Positions 1 to 11,306 are shown, counted from the stretch's first letter. The stretch is DNA of 64,000 nt from Edwardsiella tarda ATCC 15947 = NBRC 105688 (GCF_003113495.2 NZ_CP084506.1:1426001-1490000); one strand, 5' to 3'. Made by a program: numbers and translations. Notes: generated by a model not told the origin, from the sequence alone.

Positions 1-353
1 CGGCGCATCAGCGCCTGCATGCGCGCCAGCACCTCCTCCAGATGGAACGGCTTGGTGACGTAGTCGTCGGCGCCGGCTTCGAGCACCGTGACCTTCTCCT
101 GCCAACTTTCGCGCGCGGTGAGCACCAGGATCGGCAGCGTGACCTGCTCGCTCCGCCAGCGGCGGATCAGACTCAGGCCATCTTCGCCCGGTAGGCCGAG
201 GTCGACGATCGCGATGTCTGGCGTTTGCTCACGGACGAAAAAATCGGCCTCTTTGGCATTTTCCGCCGCGTCGACCTGGTGGCCGAGTTCGCGCATTTGT
301 ACCGCCAAATGGTGGCGTAGCAGGTTGTTGTCTTCGACGACTAAGATACGCAT
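1..353 (-). CDS. phoP: PhoP response regulator, N-terminal part (cut by window edge)
   Basis: Minus-strand frame starting with ATG at 353 and running off the left edge, about 117 codons. It reads as an OmpR-class receiver domain: paired acidic residues near residues 8-9, phospho-acceptor Asp51 in the context IVDLGLPG, and the conserved VTKPF lysine near the visible end. The sequence is very close to enterobacterial PhoP, the regulator of the Mg2+/acid/antimicrobial-peptide response that is phosphorylated by PhoQ. Its position downstream of purB on the same strand matches the E. coli order purB-phoP-phoQ, although two extra genes lie between them here. The winged-helix output domain is outside the window. 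Confidence 0.93.
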   Translation of the reverse strand, partial: MRILVVEDNNLLRHHLAVQMRELGHQVDAAENAKEADFFVREQTPDIAIVDLGLPGEDGLSLIRRWRSEQVTLPILVLTARESWQEKVTVLEAGADDYVTKPFHLEEVLARMQALMR

Positions 354-687
354 ATTCAAATCCTTCCACTATCGTGCCGGGGTTACGATTGCCCCCTGAA
401 ATGCCTGGTTTCACCCTAGCGGAAAGTGGCTAGAGCGTCCATGGGATCTTGTTGACGTTGCCCGCTTTCCTTCAGCCTGTACGCCTCGCGGCATCGCCGA
501 CGACGTTAGATCGGCTAACCATAAACACCCTAACCTCAACGGCAGATAAACTAGGCGCTTGCCATAGAGGCGAGACGCGCCGACAGGGTGTGAGCGAGAG
601 CGCGCCGTGAGGCGGCGGTGATTGCTGTTTTTGGTATTATTAAGGTACTATTAACGCCTAATCAGCGAACAGAATGAGAGAGCGAGT
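354..687. other. phoP / glycohydrolase divergent intergenic region
   Basis: This 334-bp gap separates divergently transcribed phoP (minus) and the ADP-ribosylglycohydrolase gene (plus), so it must hold both promoters. The half nearest the glycohydrolase becomes AT-rich and carries the tandem motif listed separately. I looked for a PhoP box (two hexamers 11 bp apart) and found TAAAC/TAACC-like words at 520-551, but with wrong spacing, so none is called. No coding frame is convincing here. Confidence 0.5.
633..654. promoter_or_regulatory. 11-bp tandem direct repeat upstream of the glycohydrolase gene
   Basis: Two head-to-tail copies of GGTA(T/C)TATTAA, one mismatch apart, lie 33-55 bp upstream of the start codon at 688. 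The 11-bp period is about one helical turn, which would suit a dimeric regulator or promoter element. The neighbouring GntR/UTRA regulator is the obvious candidate ligand-responsive protein, but this pairing is inference only. Confidence 0.35.
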
Positions 688-1740
688 ATGACAGAGTTGG
701 CGGCGCAGGCCTGCGTCCAACGCGATAACCAAGCGGAGACGGCGCAGCATATCCTGGGGGCGTTGTACGGTCAGATGTTGGGTGATGCCTTAGCCATGCC
801 GTCGGAGTTGTGGCCGCGCGAGCGGGTTCGTCGCCACTTCGGTTGGATCGATCGTTTCCTCGATGGACCGGCGGAGAATAGCGCCGCCTGCTATTTCCTG
901 GCCGGGCAGTATACCGATGACACCTCGATGGCGCTGGCGTTGGCCGATGCGTTGATCGAGGCCGAGGGGGAGGTGGTGCCCGAGTTGATCGCGCGTAACA
1001 TCATGCGCTGGGCCGAAGGGTTTAACGCCTTCGAGCGCAATATCCTTGGCCCCAGCTCGCGCCAGGCGCTGACGGAGCAACAGGCGGGGATGGCGATCGC
1101 CGCGCAGGAGAATAACGGGGTGACGAATGGCGCCGCGATGCGCGTCTCGCCCTTAGGCTGCCTATTGCCATCGGCGCCGTTACCGGACTTCGTCGAGCAG
1201 GTGTGGCAGGCCTCCAGCCCGACCCATAAGTCAGACATCGCGGTGGCCGGGGCGGTGGTGATCGCCTGGGCGGTCTCGCGGGCGATCGAAGGGGCGAGTT
1301 GGGCGACGATCCGCCTGGCGTTGCCGGGGGTGGCGGCCTATGCCCAACAGTATCGGCCTTCGACCTTTAGCCCATCCCTGGCGGCTCGGCTTGAACTGGC
1401 GTTAACGGTGAGTGAGACGGCATCGGGGTATGAGCAGGGCAGCGAACGGATCTATCAGTTGATCGGCGCCGGCGTCTCGACCATCGAGTCGGTACCAGCG
1501 GCCATCGCCATGGTCGATCTGGCCCAAGGCTGCCCGAACCGTTGCGCCGAGTTGTGCGCCAACTTGGGCGGCGACACCGACACCATCGGGGCGATGGCAA
1601 CGGCGATTTGCGGCGCGCTTGGCGGGATTCAGGCGATCCGTCCCGATTGGTTGGCGACCCTGCAACGGGTCAACCCACAGGATATGCAGCATTACGCCAC
1701 GGCGTTGCAGCGCCTACGCCATCAGCGCACGCAGCGCTGA
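688..1740 (+). CDS. ADP-ribosylglycohydrolase family protein (YegU-like)
   Basis: A 350-residue protein of the ADP-ribosylglycohydrolase (DraG/ARH) fold. The metal-binding signature residues are visible: a TDDTS motif at about 76-80 following the early GxxxGDALAMP segment, and GGDTDT at about 294-299 near the C-terminus. These aspartates bind the binuclear Mg2+ centre in the family, so the enzyme is probably active. Family members remove ADP-ribose from proteins or small molecules; the substrate here is unknown. Convergent with a GntR/UTRA regulator, the same partnership as yegU/yegW in E. coli, but without the YegV-type sugar kinase. The pair sits between purB and phoP, which are neighbours in E. 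coli, suggesting insertion. The length is close to E. coli YegU. Confidence 0.85.
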   Translation: MTELAAQACVQRDNQAETAQHILGALYGQMLGDALAMPSELWPRERVRRHFGWIDRFLDGPAENSAACYFLAGQYTDDTSMALALADALIEAEGEVVPELIARNIMRWAEGFNAFERNILGPSSRQALTEQQAGMAIAAQENNGVTNGAAMRVSPLGCLLPSAPLPDFVEQVWQASSPTHKSDIAVAGAVVIAWAVSRAIEGASWATIRLALPGVAAYAQQYRPSTFSPSLAARLELALTVSETASGYEQGSERIYQLIGAGVSTIESVPAAIAMVDLAQGCPNRCAELCANLGGDTDTIGAMATAICGALGGIQAIRPDWLATLQRVNPQDMQHYATALQRLRHQRTQR

Positions 1741-1748
1741 GTGTGTGC

Positions 1749-1774
1749 CGGGCAGGCGCTTGAGCGCCGGCCCG
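1749..1774. terminator. hairpin between convergent glycohydrolase and GntR genes
   Basis: Inverted repeat CGGGC-A-GGCGC / GCGCC-G-GCCCG around a TTGA loop, an 11-bp stem with one mismatch, in the 40-bp space between two convergent stop codons. It lacks a clear T-tract on either strand, so it is a likely bidirectional transcription barrier rather than a canonical intrinsic terminator. Confidence 0.45.
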
Positions 1775-1780
1775 CGCCAC

Positions 1781-2551
1781 TTACTCCTCCGCCGTATATT
1801 CGTACATGTCACCCCGGCAGTAGTTGATGCTGTACTCCAATGGCCGCTGGGCCTGATCGCACAACAGCTGGCGGATTACCAGCATGGCGGTCGGCGCCGG
1901 GATAGCCAGTTTCTGCTGTAGCGAGGGATCGGCCAGACAGGCGCTGAGTTGGCTGGTGAGCCGACCGAACTGGATCTGACGGGCGCGCAGGTAGGCATAG
2001 AGCGAGTCGCCGATCTCGTTACAATTACCGATGGCTTCGCGCACCACATAGGAGATGGCCAGCGAGAGATTCTCGCCATCCACGCTGCGGATACGCTCCA
2101 GGCGATAGACCGGCGTGTCGATAGGCAGCGCCAGTTTTTCGGCGATGGTGGCGGAGGCGGGCACCAGCTCGCGCGTCAACCAACGGGTTCCGGGCGTATG
2201 ACCCAGCATGGCGACCTCATCGGAGAAGCCCTTGATATTCGCGAGTGAGTAGGCCAGCGACGACATCGGCACCTGTTTGATCTGGGTACCAAAGCCGCGT
2301 CCGCGACCAATGATGTCATCTTGCTCCAGGCAGGCCAACGCCTTGCGTACCGTGATACGTGAGATCTTCAGTGCCTCGGTGAAGGCGCGCTCGCTGGGCA
2401 GGAAGTCGCCCGGTTGCAACATCCCCTGAGCGATGGCTTGGCGGATGGACTCGTTGAAGCGGAGATAGATGGGCATGGATCCAGGTTGAGCGAGGTCATC
2501 ACGGAGCTTTTGTAGCAGTGGAGTTGGGTCGGCACTCATAGTGTTCGGCAT
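1781..2551 (-). CDS. GntR-family regulator with UTRA effector domain (YegW-like)
   Basis: A 256-residue GntR/HutC-class repressor. Residues about 25-95 form the winged helix (PIYLRFNESIRQAI, LPSERAF, SRITVRKAL). The remainder matches the UTRA small-molecule-binding fold with a characteristic YRLERIRSVDG strand. An ATG four codons downstream (2539) is a possible alternative start. It faces the ADP-ribosylglycohydrolase gene, as E. coli yegW is near yegU, so it probably senses a metabolite linked to that enzyme. The ligand cannot be read from sequence. A possible target is the tandem repeat at 633-654. Confidence 0.82.
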   Translation of the reverse strand: MPNTMSADPTPLLQKLRDDLAQPGSMPIYLRFNESIRQAIAQGMLQPGDFLPSERAFTEALKISRITVRKALACLEQDDIIGRGRGFGTQIKQVPMSSLAYSLANIKGFSDEVAMLGHTPGTRWLTRELVPASATIAEKLALPIDTPVYRLERIRSVDGENLSLAISYVVREAIGNCNEIGDSLYAYLRARQIQFGRLTSQLSACLADPSLQQKLAIPAPTAMLVIRQLLCDQAQRPLEYSINYCRGDMYEYTAEE

Positions 2552-2656
2552 TAATCATAAGCTGTATTGGATGGTTCCAGTGTAATCGCTGGCAGGGCGT
2601 GGCAGAAGTAAAAAGTCGGTATGCTGTGACGGAAGGCGCGTCGCGAAGGGAGAGGA

Positions 2657-2683
2657 GCACCCTCCGCCCGCCGCGGAAGGTGC
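2657..2683 (-). terminator. stem-loop downstream of purB
   Basis: An 11-bp stem with one G-T wobble (arms GCACCTTCCGC and GCGGAGGGTGC on the minus strand) sits 25-50 bp past the purB stop codon. The following bases are C/T-rich but not a U-tract, so termination would be weak or the stem may instead protect the 3' end of the transcript. Confidence 0.4.
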
Positions 2684-2707
2684 AAAAGTGAACAATGGGC
2701 GGATCGA

Positions 2708-4733
<2,026 letters not shown>

Positions 4734-4896
4734 GTTGACTCCTGTTTGCGGGCCGCGAGACACCGACGATGAGGCGCCGGTGCGGGATTCTGACGCCCGA
4801 TCATGCCATAAACCCGGCGCTAAACCTAGCGGCATGGGCGATCGGAACCGACAACTGGCGCACATCTGCGCAAACGATGACGTCGTCAGCGGCGGA

Positions 4897-5952
4897 TCAG
4901 GTGACGATGATGCGGTTTTTCCCTTGGCGCTTGGCGCGATACAGCGCCTCGTCGGCCTGGGCGATGGCGTGTTCGAGATCGGAGTAGCCGTCGAAACGCG
5001 TCAGGCCGAAGGAGGCGGTGACCCAGGCGCGTTGACCGTGACCGAGATAAAGCGGGGCATGGCTGATCAGCCGGCGCAGATGTTCGCAGCGTGCGTTGGC
5101 TTGACTGAGTTCTAACTCGGCGAACAGGATGATGAACTCTTCACCGCCGAAGCGGGCGATATAGTCTTGCGGCGAGAGGGTCTGGTTGGCCATCTTCGCC
5201 AGCGTGATCAAGACCTGGTCGCCACAGAGGTGGCCGTAATGATCGTTGATCTGCTTGAAATTATCGATGTCGATCATCGCGATACAGCAGGGGCGCTGCT
5301 CACGCTCCAGCGTCAGGATCTGTTGCTGCAGCCCCTGGCGATTGTAGGTTTGGGTCAATTGATCGCGCAGCGCGGATTCACGCAGGGTGAAGTAGGCGTT
5401 GATGCTGCGCTGTTTGAGGGTCAGCGTCTGGTAACAGACCAGCAGGCAACAGTAGGCGATGACCTGGTGCAACAACGCATCCAGCAGTTCGATGCGCTGG
5501 GTCAGTTCCGGGACGATGATCAGCAGGTGGAACAGTGCGACCAGCGAGATACACAGGATAAACATGCGCAGGGTGTTGCGTTGCCAGATCCGGCTCAGCA
5601 GCAGCGGCGCCAGCATCAGGCCGATAAACAGATTATCGAGCACGAATCCACCGGTGGTGATGAAGTTTAGCAGCCAGGCCGTCAGCCCGGCACACCAGCC
5701 GCCGAAGAAGGTGACCAAGATCATCGGGACGATCTCGAACGAGTAGTGGATATGCGCGCTCACGGGCATTTTGCTGCCGCTGAGATACCAGGAGAGCAGG
5801 CCGGCGATTAATCCCCACAGGATACGGCCCGGCAGCGGCGAATAGGGGCCGAGCGCCCGCTGCTTACTCAACGCGAAGTAACTGACGGAGAGCGTCGCGT
5901 AGGTGACGCAGGCGTTGATATACAGGAGATCGAGGGATTGCAGCGGACTCAT
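4897..5952 (-). CDS. membrane diguanylate cyclase (GGDEF protein)
   Basis: A 351-residue protein. Residues about 1-180 are hydrophobic, with six or so membrane spans resembling a 5TM-type sensor. The C-terminal 160 residues are a GGDEF domain with an intact GGEEF active loop at 269-273 and the [16 protein letters not shown] metal/substrate segment at about 226-241. It should convert two GTP into cyclic di-GMP at the inner membrane. The RxxD inhibitory site normally found just before the active loop is absent (SPQD is there), so product inhibition is predicted to be weak. It lies between hflD and mnmA, which are adjacent in E. coli. Confidence 0.88.
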   Translation of the reverse strand: MSPLQSLDLLYINACVTYATLSVSYFALSKQRALGPYSPLPGRILWGLIAGLLSWYLSGSKMPVSAHIHYSFEIVPMILVTFFGGWCAGLTAWLLNFITTGGFVLDNLFIGLMLAPLLLSRIWQRNTLRMFILCISLVALFHLLIIVPELTQRIELLDALLHQVIAYCCLLVCYQTLTLKQRSINAYFTLRESALRDQLTQTYNRQGLQQQILTLEREQRPCCIAMIDIDNFKQINDHYGHLCGDQVLITLAKMANQTLSPQDYIARFGGEEFIILFAELELSQANARCEHLRRLISHAPLYLGHGQRAWVTASFGLTRFDGYSDLEHAIAQADEALYRAKRQGKNRIIVT

Positions 5953-6107
5953 GACTCACTATCGATCGGGTTCAGACTATTCTGAGTGTAACATAATCGG
6001 GACAATGAGCCGCTAGCCGCGGATAGCGTGTGTGGTGCGAAAAGCGTAAAGCCAGCCAGACAGTGGTGTATCGCGTGTCCGGCTGGCAGAGGGAGGCGTC
6101 GAGGGAA

Positions 6108-7211
6108 TTAATCGACCAGGCGTGCCTCGATGATGCCGCCGCCCAGGCAGACTTCATCTTGGTAGAAGACAGCGGATTGCCCCGGTGTGACGGCGGCGAC
6201 CGGCTGATCGAAACGTACCTCAATGCGCGTTTCGTCGATCGGTATCACCCGGCAGGGGATGTCGGCTTGGCGGTAACGCGTCTTCACCGTACAACGTAGC
6301 TCCGCCGTCAGCGGGCGGCGGTCGACCCAATGCAGCTGCTGAGCGATCAAGCCATTGGAGAACAGGCGCGGATGGTCATGCCCCTGGGCGACCAGCAACA
6401 CGTTATTGGCCACGTCTTTATCCACCACGTACCACGGCTCTTCATTCCCCTCCTTGGTGCCGCCGATACCCAGCCCCTTGCGCTGCCCCAGGGTGTGATA
6501 CATCAGCCCCTGGTGTTCGCCGATCTCCTGGCCATCGACGGTGATGATCTTACCCGGTTGCGCCGGTAGATAGCGGCCGAGGAAGTCGCGGAACTTGCGC
6601 TCGCCGATGAAGCAGATGCCGGTGGAGTCTTTCTTCTTGGCGGTAGCCAGATCCAGCTGAGTGGCGATGCGCCGCACCTCCGGTTTCTCCAGCTCTCCGA
6701 CCGGGAACAGGCTCTGCGCCACTTGCTGGTGGCTAAGGGTGTAGAGGAAATAGCTCTGATCTTTATTGGCATCCACGCCACGCAGCAGCTGGGTGGTGCC
6801 GTCGATGTCGCGACGGCGCACGTAGTGGCCGGTGGCGATGTAGTCGGCCCCCAGATCTTCCGCGGCGAACTCCAAGAAGGCCTTAAACTTGATCTCCTTG
6901 TTGCACAGGATATCCGGGTTAGGCGTGCGGCCGGCCCGGTACTCCTGCAAGAACAACTCGAAGACATTGTCCCAGTACTCGGCGGCGAAGTTGACGGTGT
7001 GCAGCTCGATGCCGAGCTTGTCGCAGACCGCCTGGGCATCGGCCAGATCGGCGGCCGCGGAACAATACTCGTCGTTATCGTCCTCTTCCCAGTTCTTCAT
7101 GAACAGGCCAGCAACCTGATACCCCTGTTGTTGTAATAAATAGGCGGATACGGAGGAATCGACACCGCCGGACATCCCGACGATCACTTTTTTCTGGCTG
7201 TTATCTGACAT
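6108..7211 (-). CDS. mnmA: tRNA-specific 2-thiouridylase MnmA
   Basis: A 367-residue tRNA U34 thiolase that takes persulfide sulfur from the Tus relay to make s2U in tRNA Lys, Glu and Gln. Visible: the PP-loop SGGVDSS near the N-terminus, a catalytic cysteine in [12 protein letters not shown] and the second cysteine in [12 protein letters not shown]. The start at 7211 (MSDNSQKK) is preferred over one nine codons upstream because it matches family length. nudJ lies upstream on the same strand at 90 bp, and mnmA-nudJ adjacency is typical of enterobacteria. Confidence 0.96.
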   Translation of the reverse strand: MSDNSQKKVIVGMSGGVDSSVSAYLLQQQGYQVAGLFMKNWEEDDNDEYCSAAADLADAQAVCDKLGIELHTVNFAAEYWDNVFELFLQEYRAGRTPNPDILCNKEIKFKAFLEFAAEDLGADYIATGHYVRRRDIDGTTQLLRGVDANKDQSYFLYTLSHQQVAQSLFPVGELEKPEVRRIATQLDLATAKKKDSTGICFIGERKFRDFLGRYLPAQPGKIITVDGQEIGEHQGLMYHTLGQRKGLGIGGTKEGNEEPWYVVDKDVANNVLLVAQGHDHPRLFSNGLIAQQLHWVDRRPLTAELRCTVKTRYRQADIPCRVIPIDETRIEVRFDQPVAAVTPGQSAVFYQDEVCLGGGIIEARLVD

Positions 7212-7300
7212 GAGACTCTCGCAGTCTGAGTGGAACATAAACGAGCGTCTAGTTTACCACGTTGCCACTGGACACGCACCGCCTGTGCGGTGCGCTGACG

Positions 7301-7747
7301 TCAGCGTGCGGGTGGGTAGGCGCACAGGAGGGCGAGGGGATAACGCTCTCCTCGCTGGTAGCAGCGCAGACTCTCCGCCACCAGCGGCGAACGTAGCTGC
7401 GACGAGGCGAGGATCTGCTCGGCGGGGAGCCACAGGCAGCGGTCGATGTCACTATCGTGTGGTTTGGTCGCCTGGCAGTGGGCGAGGTCGATGGCAAAGG
7501 TGAAGCGCAGAAACGGGGTGGCGTCCGGTGCCACCCACTGAAAGATTTGCAGCAGAGACTGCGGTTCGGCGCGTAGGCCGCTCTCCTCCCACAACTCGCG
7601 CGCCGCCGCCTGCAATAGGGTCTCGCCCGGCTCCAGATGGCCGGCGGGTTGGTTCCAACGCACCTGGCCGTCGATGGTCTCCTCGACGATCAAAAAACGC
7701 CCTTCGGCCTGCACGACACTGGCGACGGTAACATGCGGTTTCAACAT
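7301..7747 (-). CDS. nudJ: Nudix phosphatase NudJ
   Basis: A 148-residue Nudix hydrolase. The Nudix box is complete: Gly36, Glu42, then Arg50-Glu51, Glu54-Glu55 and Gly57-Leu58. E. coli NudJ hydrolyses thiamine pyrophosphate pathway intermediates and other (d)NDP/NTP substrates. The start ATG at 7747 is preceded by GAGGAG. That ribosome-binding segment lies inside a 25-bp unit that is duplicated in tandem just upstream. Gene order rluE-nudJ-mnmA is as in E. coli. Confidence 0.94.
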   Translation of the reverse strand: MLKPHVTVASVVQAEGRFLIVEETIDGQVRWNQPAGHLEPGETLLQAAARELWEESGLRAEPQSLLQIFQWVAPDATPFLRFTFAIDLAHCQATKPHDSDIDRCLWLPAEQILASSQLRSPLVAESLRCYQRGERYPLALLCAYPPAR

Positions 7748-7748
7748 A

Positions 7749-7798
7749 GCGGCTCCTCACTGGCCGCCTGGGTGCGGCTCCTCACTGGCCGCCTGGGT
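7749..7798. repeat. 25-bp tandem duplication carrying the nudJ Shine-Dalgarno
   Basis: Two exact head-to-tail copies of a 25-bp unit (7749-7773 and 7774-7798) followed by the first four bases of a third. On the minus strand each copy contains GAGGAG, so the nudJ ribosome-binding site exists twice, 25 bp apart, but only the copy next to the ATG is well placed. The array fills nearly the whole rluE-nudJ spacer. Confidence 0.9.
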
Positions 7799-7806
7799 GC
7801 GGCGCC

Positions 7807-8448
7807 TCAGGACCAGTCGATCTCACGCCAGCAGCCCGACGCCAGATCCTCTAGGGTAATGGAGCCCATACTATAACGGATCAGCCGTAGGGTGGGGTAA
7901 CCGATATGCGCCGTCATGCGTCGGACCTGACGGTTGCGTCCCTCATAGAGGGTGATCTTGAGCCAGCTGGTGGGGATGCTCTTGCGCTCGCGAATGGGCG
8001 GGTTGCGCGGCCAGAGCCACTCTGGCTCGGCTACTCGTTCCGCCTGGGCGGGCAGCGTTGGGCCATCTTTCAGTGTCAATCCTTGACGAAAGCGGGCCAG
8101 ATCGTGTTCCGTCGGCTCGCCCTCTACCTGTACATAGTACACCTTGCCGGTACGCTTGCCCGGTTGGGTCAGCTGCGCCTGGAGTTGTCCGTCGTTGGTC
8201 AACACCAGCAAGCCCTCGCTGTCGCGATCTAAGCGTCCGGCGGCGTAGATACCCGTGAGCGGAATGTACTGCTTCAGGGTGGTGCGCCCCTGCTCATCGG
8301 TGAATTGGGGCAGCACGTCGAATGGCTTATTGAAGATCACCACGCGGCGCGGGGCTGGCGGGCGTTTATCTATACTGGGACGACGGATCGGGCGTTGCGG
8401 ACGGCGAACGCGGGATTTTGGGTCTGATTTTGACATTTTTCTGGCCAT
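7807..8448 (-). CDS. rluE: 23S rRNA pseudouridine synthase RluE
   Basis: RsuA-family pseudouridine synthase that makes pseudouridine 2457 in 23S rRNA. The catalytic aspartate lies in [19 protein letters not shown], with the family-specific R-Q-V-R-R-M segment near the C-terminus and a basic N-terminal tail rich in Arg and Pro. There is no S4 domain, as usual for RluE. Start is uncertain: ATG at 8448 is given, ATG at 8436 and a longer frame to 8496 are alternatives, and none has a strong Shine-Dalgarno. Divergent from icd, as in E. coli. Confidence 0.92.
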   Translation of the reverse strand: MARKMSKSDPKSRVRRPQRPIRRPSIDKRPPAPRRVVIFNKPFDVLPQFTDEQGRTTLKQYIPLTGIYAAGRLDRDSEGLLVLTNDGQLQAQLTQPGKRTGKVYYVQVEGEPTEHDLARFRQGLTLKDGPTLPAQAERVAEPEWLWPRNPPIRERKSIPTSWLKITLYEGRNRQVRRMTAHIGYPTLRLIRYSMGSITLEDLASGCWREIDWS

Positions 8449-8550
8449 ATAGGATGTTAGCAAGGCGCATGGGCAAAACTGTGCGTCATGACACACGGAT
8501 TATACCTAAAAATGTATTCCGATTGGCGTTGGCTGTTAATTTAAGTACTA

Positions 8551-8604
8551 TTGACATTGGTTTTACAGTAAGTTAACAAAGTCATTGAGCGTATGCTGTA
8601 TAAT
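8551..8604 (+). promoter_or_regulatory. candidate icd promoter region
   Basis: The AT-rich rluE-icd spacer contains TTGACA (8551-8556) and a perfect TATAAT (8599-8604), but not at a mutual spacing of 17 bp. The TATAAT has a weak TTAACA 20 bp upstream. Probably overlapping promoters, as icd is driven by more than one in E. coli. The actual start site cannot be decided by eye. Confidence 0.4.
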
Positions 8605-8678
8605 ATATATTAAATCAATCGGTTATCGTCAGCCTACGGCAGGCGAGACCTAGGCAAGTTACGCGGAGGGAGAGGTTA

Positions 8679-9932
8679 ATGGAAAGTAAAGTCGTGGTGC
8701 CGGCTGAAGGGCAGAAGATTAGTGTCGACGCGCAGGGCAAACTGAGCGTCCCGGCACAGCCCATTATTCCGTTTATCGAAGGGGATGGTATCGGGGTCGA
8801 TGTGACGCCGGCGATGATCAAGGTGGTCGATGCCGCCGTCGCCAAGGCGTATCACGGTGAGCGCAAGATCGCCTGGATGGAGATCTACACCGGTGAGAAA
8901 GCGACCCAGGTCTACGGCCTGGATGTGTGGCTGCCCGATGAGACGCTGGCGCTGATCCGTGATTACCGCGTCGCCATCAAGGGCCCCTTGACGACACCGG
9001 TTGGCGGCGGCATCCGTTCACTTAACGTCGCCCTGCGTCAGCAGTTAGACCTGTACATCTGTCTGCGTCCGGTACGCTACTACCAAGGGACGCCGAGCCC
9101 GGTGAAACAACCGGAGCTGACCGATATGGTGATCTTCCGCGAGAACGCCGAAGACATCTACGCCGGTATCGAATGGAAGGCCGACAGCCCCGAAGCGAAG
9201 AAGGTGATTAACTTCCTGCGCGAGGAGATGGGGGTTAACAAGATCCGCTTCACCGATCACTGCGGCATCGGGGTGAAACCGTGCTCCGAGCAGGGGACGA
9301 AGCGCCTGGTGCGCGCCGCGATCGAGTATGCCATCGCCAACGATCGTGAGTCGGTGACCCTGGTGCATAAGGGCAATATCATGAAGTTCACCGAGGGCGC
9401 CTTCAAGGATTGGGGCTACCAACTGGCGCGTGACGAGTTCGGCGGCGAGCCCATCGATGGCGGCCCGTGGGTCGCGGTGAAGAACCCGCGTAACGGTAAA
9501 ACCATCGTGATCAAAGATGTGATCGCCGATGCCTTCCTGCAGCAGATCTTGCTGCGCCCGGCGGAGTACGACGTCATCGCCTGTATGAACCTCAACGGCG
9601 ACTACATCTCCGACGCCCTGGCCGCGCAGGTCGGCGGTATCGGTATCGCGCCGGGAGCCAACATCGGCGATGCGTGCGCGCTGTTTGAGGCGACCCACGG
9701 CACCGCGCCGAAATATGCCGGTCAGGATAAGGTGAACCCCGGCTCGATCATCCTCTCCGCCGAGATGATGCTGCGTCACATGGGCTGGACGGAAGCGGCG
9801 GACCTGATCATTAACGGCATGGAAGGGGCGATCGCCAACAAGACCGTGACCTATGACTTCGAGCGTCTGATGGAGGGCGCCACGCTGCTGAAATGCTCAG
9901 AGTTTGCCGACGCGATCATCGACAACATGTGA
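8679..9932 (+). CDS. icd: NADP-dependent isocitrate dehydrogenase
   Basis: A 417-residue TCA-cycle enzyme converting isocitrate to 2-oxoglutarate, CO2 and NADPH. E. coli Icd is 416 residues. The phosphorylation/substrate-binding serine lies at about 114 in [12 protein letters not shown], the target of the AceK kinase/phosphatase in relatives. The NADP-discriminating C-terminal region and the [17 protein letters not shown] metal-site signature are intact. It is monocistronic and ends in a good intrinsic terminator. Confidence 0.98.
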   Translation: MESKVVVPAEGQKISVDAQGKLSVPAQPIIPFIEGDGIGVDVTPAMIKVVDAAVAKAYHGERKIAWMEIYTGEKATQVYGLDVWLPDETLALIRDYRVAIKGPLTTPVGGGIRSLNVALRQQLDLYICLRPVRYYQGTPSPVKQPELTDMVIFRENAEDIYAGIEWKADSPEAKKVINFLREEMGVNKIRFTDHCGIGVKPCSEQGTKRLVRAAIEYAIANDRESVTLVHKGNIMKFTEGAFKDWGYQLARDEFGGEPIDGGPWVAVKNPRNGKTIVIKDVIADAFLQQILLRPAEYDVIACMNLNGDYISDALAAQVGGIGIAPGANIGDACALFEATHGTAPKYAGQDKVNPGSIILSAEMMLRHMGWTEAADLIINGMEGAIANKTVTYDFERLMEGATLLKCSEFADAIIDNM

Positions 9933-9957
9933 TGCATATAAGTCAGTGAAAACGTTT

Positions 9958-9985
9958 AACGGGGGCGTGATCGTCCCCGTTTTTA
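9958..9985 (+). terminator. intrinsic terminator of icd
   Basis: Stem ACGGGGGCG / CGTCCCCGT with one G-T wobble and a four-base TGAT loop, followed directly by TTTTATT, 25 bp past the icd stop codon. Confidence 0.9.
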
Positions 9986-10084
9986 TTGGCGGCCCAGCCA
10001 TGCCAACGCCACGCTGCGAGATACCTTCGGCGACGCCCCTGGGCATCGGCGGCAGCATATCCGCGATGCGCTGCTGCGGTAAAG

Positions 10085-10414
10085 CTAGCGCTGCCACAGG
10101 AGAATCAATACCCCGGCGGCAAGGGCCCAGCAGAGGACCGCGCCTAACAGCGCCACGGGGAGCGGCAGATGCCCCGCCAACAGATAGAGGGAGAGGAGGT
10201 AGATCAGATAGGGGATAATGGCCCACAGGCCAAACAGGATGGTGTGGCGCAACGCGTCGAGGGAGCGTTCGCGGCCAACGAGGTAATGCGCGATCAGGGC
10301 GAAGGTGGGAAACATCGGCACCAGCCCAGCCAGATAGTAATTTTTACTGCGGGCGCAGAGGGCGATCAACAAAACCGCCAAGGCTCCGATTAGCGCTTTG
10401 AGCGCGAGTCCCAT
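10085..10414 (-). CDS. glpM: GlpM-family inner-membrane protein
   Basis: A 109-residue, strongly hydrophobic protein with about four membrane spans, aligning along its whole length with E. coli GlpM (conserved KNYYLAGLVPMFPTFALIAHY segment). Function is poorly defined; it has been linked to glycerol metabolism and alginate production in pseudomonads. It stands alone between icd and yecF, not beside other glp genes. Confidence 0.85.
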   Translation of the reverse strand: MGLALKALIGALAVLLIALCARSKNYYLAGLVPMFPTFALIAHYLVGRERSLDALRHTILFGLWAIIPYLIYLLSLYLLAGHLPLPVALLGAVLCWALAAGVLILLWQR

Positions 10415-10526
10415 CGCTGGATCCTGATGCTGGCCGAGTGCCCGACCCTCCCCGGGGAAGGCGTTATTTGCTTAAAACGCCCTGGTTCGCCGGGGAAAAG
10501 CCGCCGTCGGCGCGTCAGTCGCTGAC

Positions 10527-10751
10527 TTACTGACGATAGACGTGTTTAATTTGCGCCATGGTCTTTTTGAAGGCTTCAGATTGCTCCTGATCTTCTAACC
10601 GGCCCGCATATTTTTCCATATTGATGATCACTTTACCGGCGTCGGCCTGCCCCATGGCCTTGAGCATTTCGGTCAGGGTGGCTTTCAGACAGGTGACCTC
10701 GTGCGTCAAAGCTTCGATGGTCGCTTCGGTAGAAAAATCAGCGTTGCTCAT
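10527..10751 (-). CDS. yecF: YecF-family small protein (DUF2594)
   Basis: A 74-residue protein with the same length and pattern as E. coli YecF (CLKATLTEMLKAMGQADAGK core, HVYRQ end). Mostly alpha-helical, cytosolic, function unknown. In E. coli it lies between uvrY and sdiA. Here it is still next to uvrY, in the divergent orientation, but sdiA is absent and the other side joins glpM/icd. Confidence 0.88.
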   Translation of the reverse strand: MSNADFSTEATIEALTHEVTCLKATLTEMLKAMGQADAGKVIINMEKYAGRLEDQEQSEAFKKTMAQIKHVYRQ

Positions 10752-11306
10752 AAGTTACCTTTTGTTGATCTGGCGCACCCGTTACCGGGTACGCGGTTGT
10801 TCGTTTGACGATCCGTGGCCGGTGCGTTGACGCGCGGCATAATCGGCGGCGAAGTATATCACAATATATCGAATATTGTGCTGTAACATTGTTAGTATTG
10901 ATTTTATAGCCATGAGGGCTATTTTTCTTATTTTTGCGTAATCCTTGGTTGGCGTTGTCGCCATTCTTGCGCTTGCTGAGGTAATTGGGGTGGCATTAAC
11001 TCGAATCTATTGCTACGGCTATTTTTGCAGAATGACGAGTATATTCTCGGCCGCTCTTTTCGGCCTCGCCACGAGCGTGTATCGAGACGAGGCGAGTGAG
11101 GCGTAGAAAAAGTACCTATTTAACTCGTTGAGTTTTATGATGCTCTTGTAAAAGCAGAAAAAATGTACATGGCAAAGCCACGCTTTTTTTAGCGAATTTT
11201 CTGCATTAAGTAACATTTAATCTATTCATTCTTTCGCTAAAAAACAGTAGACTGGGAAAGTTTGTTATAAAGTATGTTGTTGTTTCCATAGCTGGGAGAT
11301 TTATCT
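10752..11306. other. yecF-uvrY divergent intergenic region
   Basis: A 555-bp AT-rich gap between divergent yecF and uvrY. It contains the 21-bp dyad listed separately and a weak hairpin around 11066-11100 (GCCTCG...CGAGGC). Short open frames in it have no Shine-Dalgarno or recognisable sequence. In E. coli the corresponding region adjoins sdiA; no sdiA remnant is recognisable. Confidence 0.5.
10860..10880. promoter_or_regulatory. 21-bp dyad upstream of yecF
   Basis: Perfect 8-bp inverted arms CACAATAT and ATATTGTG around ATCGA, 109 bp upstream of the yecF start. Shape and size suit a dimeric DNA-binding protein. The regulator is not identifiable from sequence. Confidence 0.45.

Noticed and set aside
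516..551. Possible PhoP box upstream of phoP
   Set aside because: TAAAC/TAACC-like words are present but 9 and 16 bp apart, not the 11-bp period the regulator requires.
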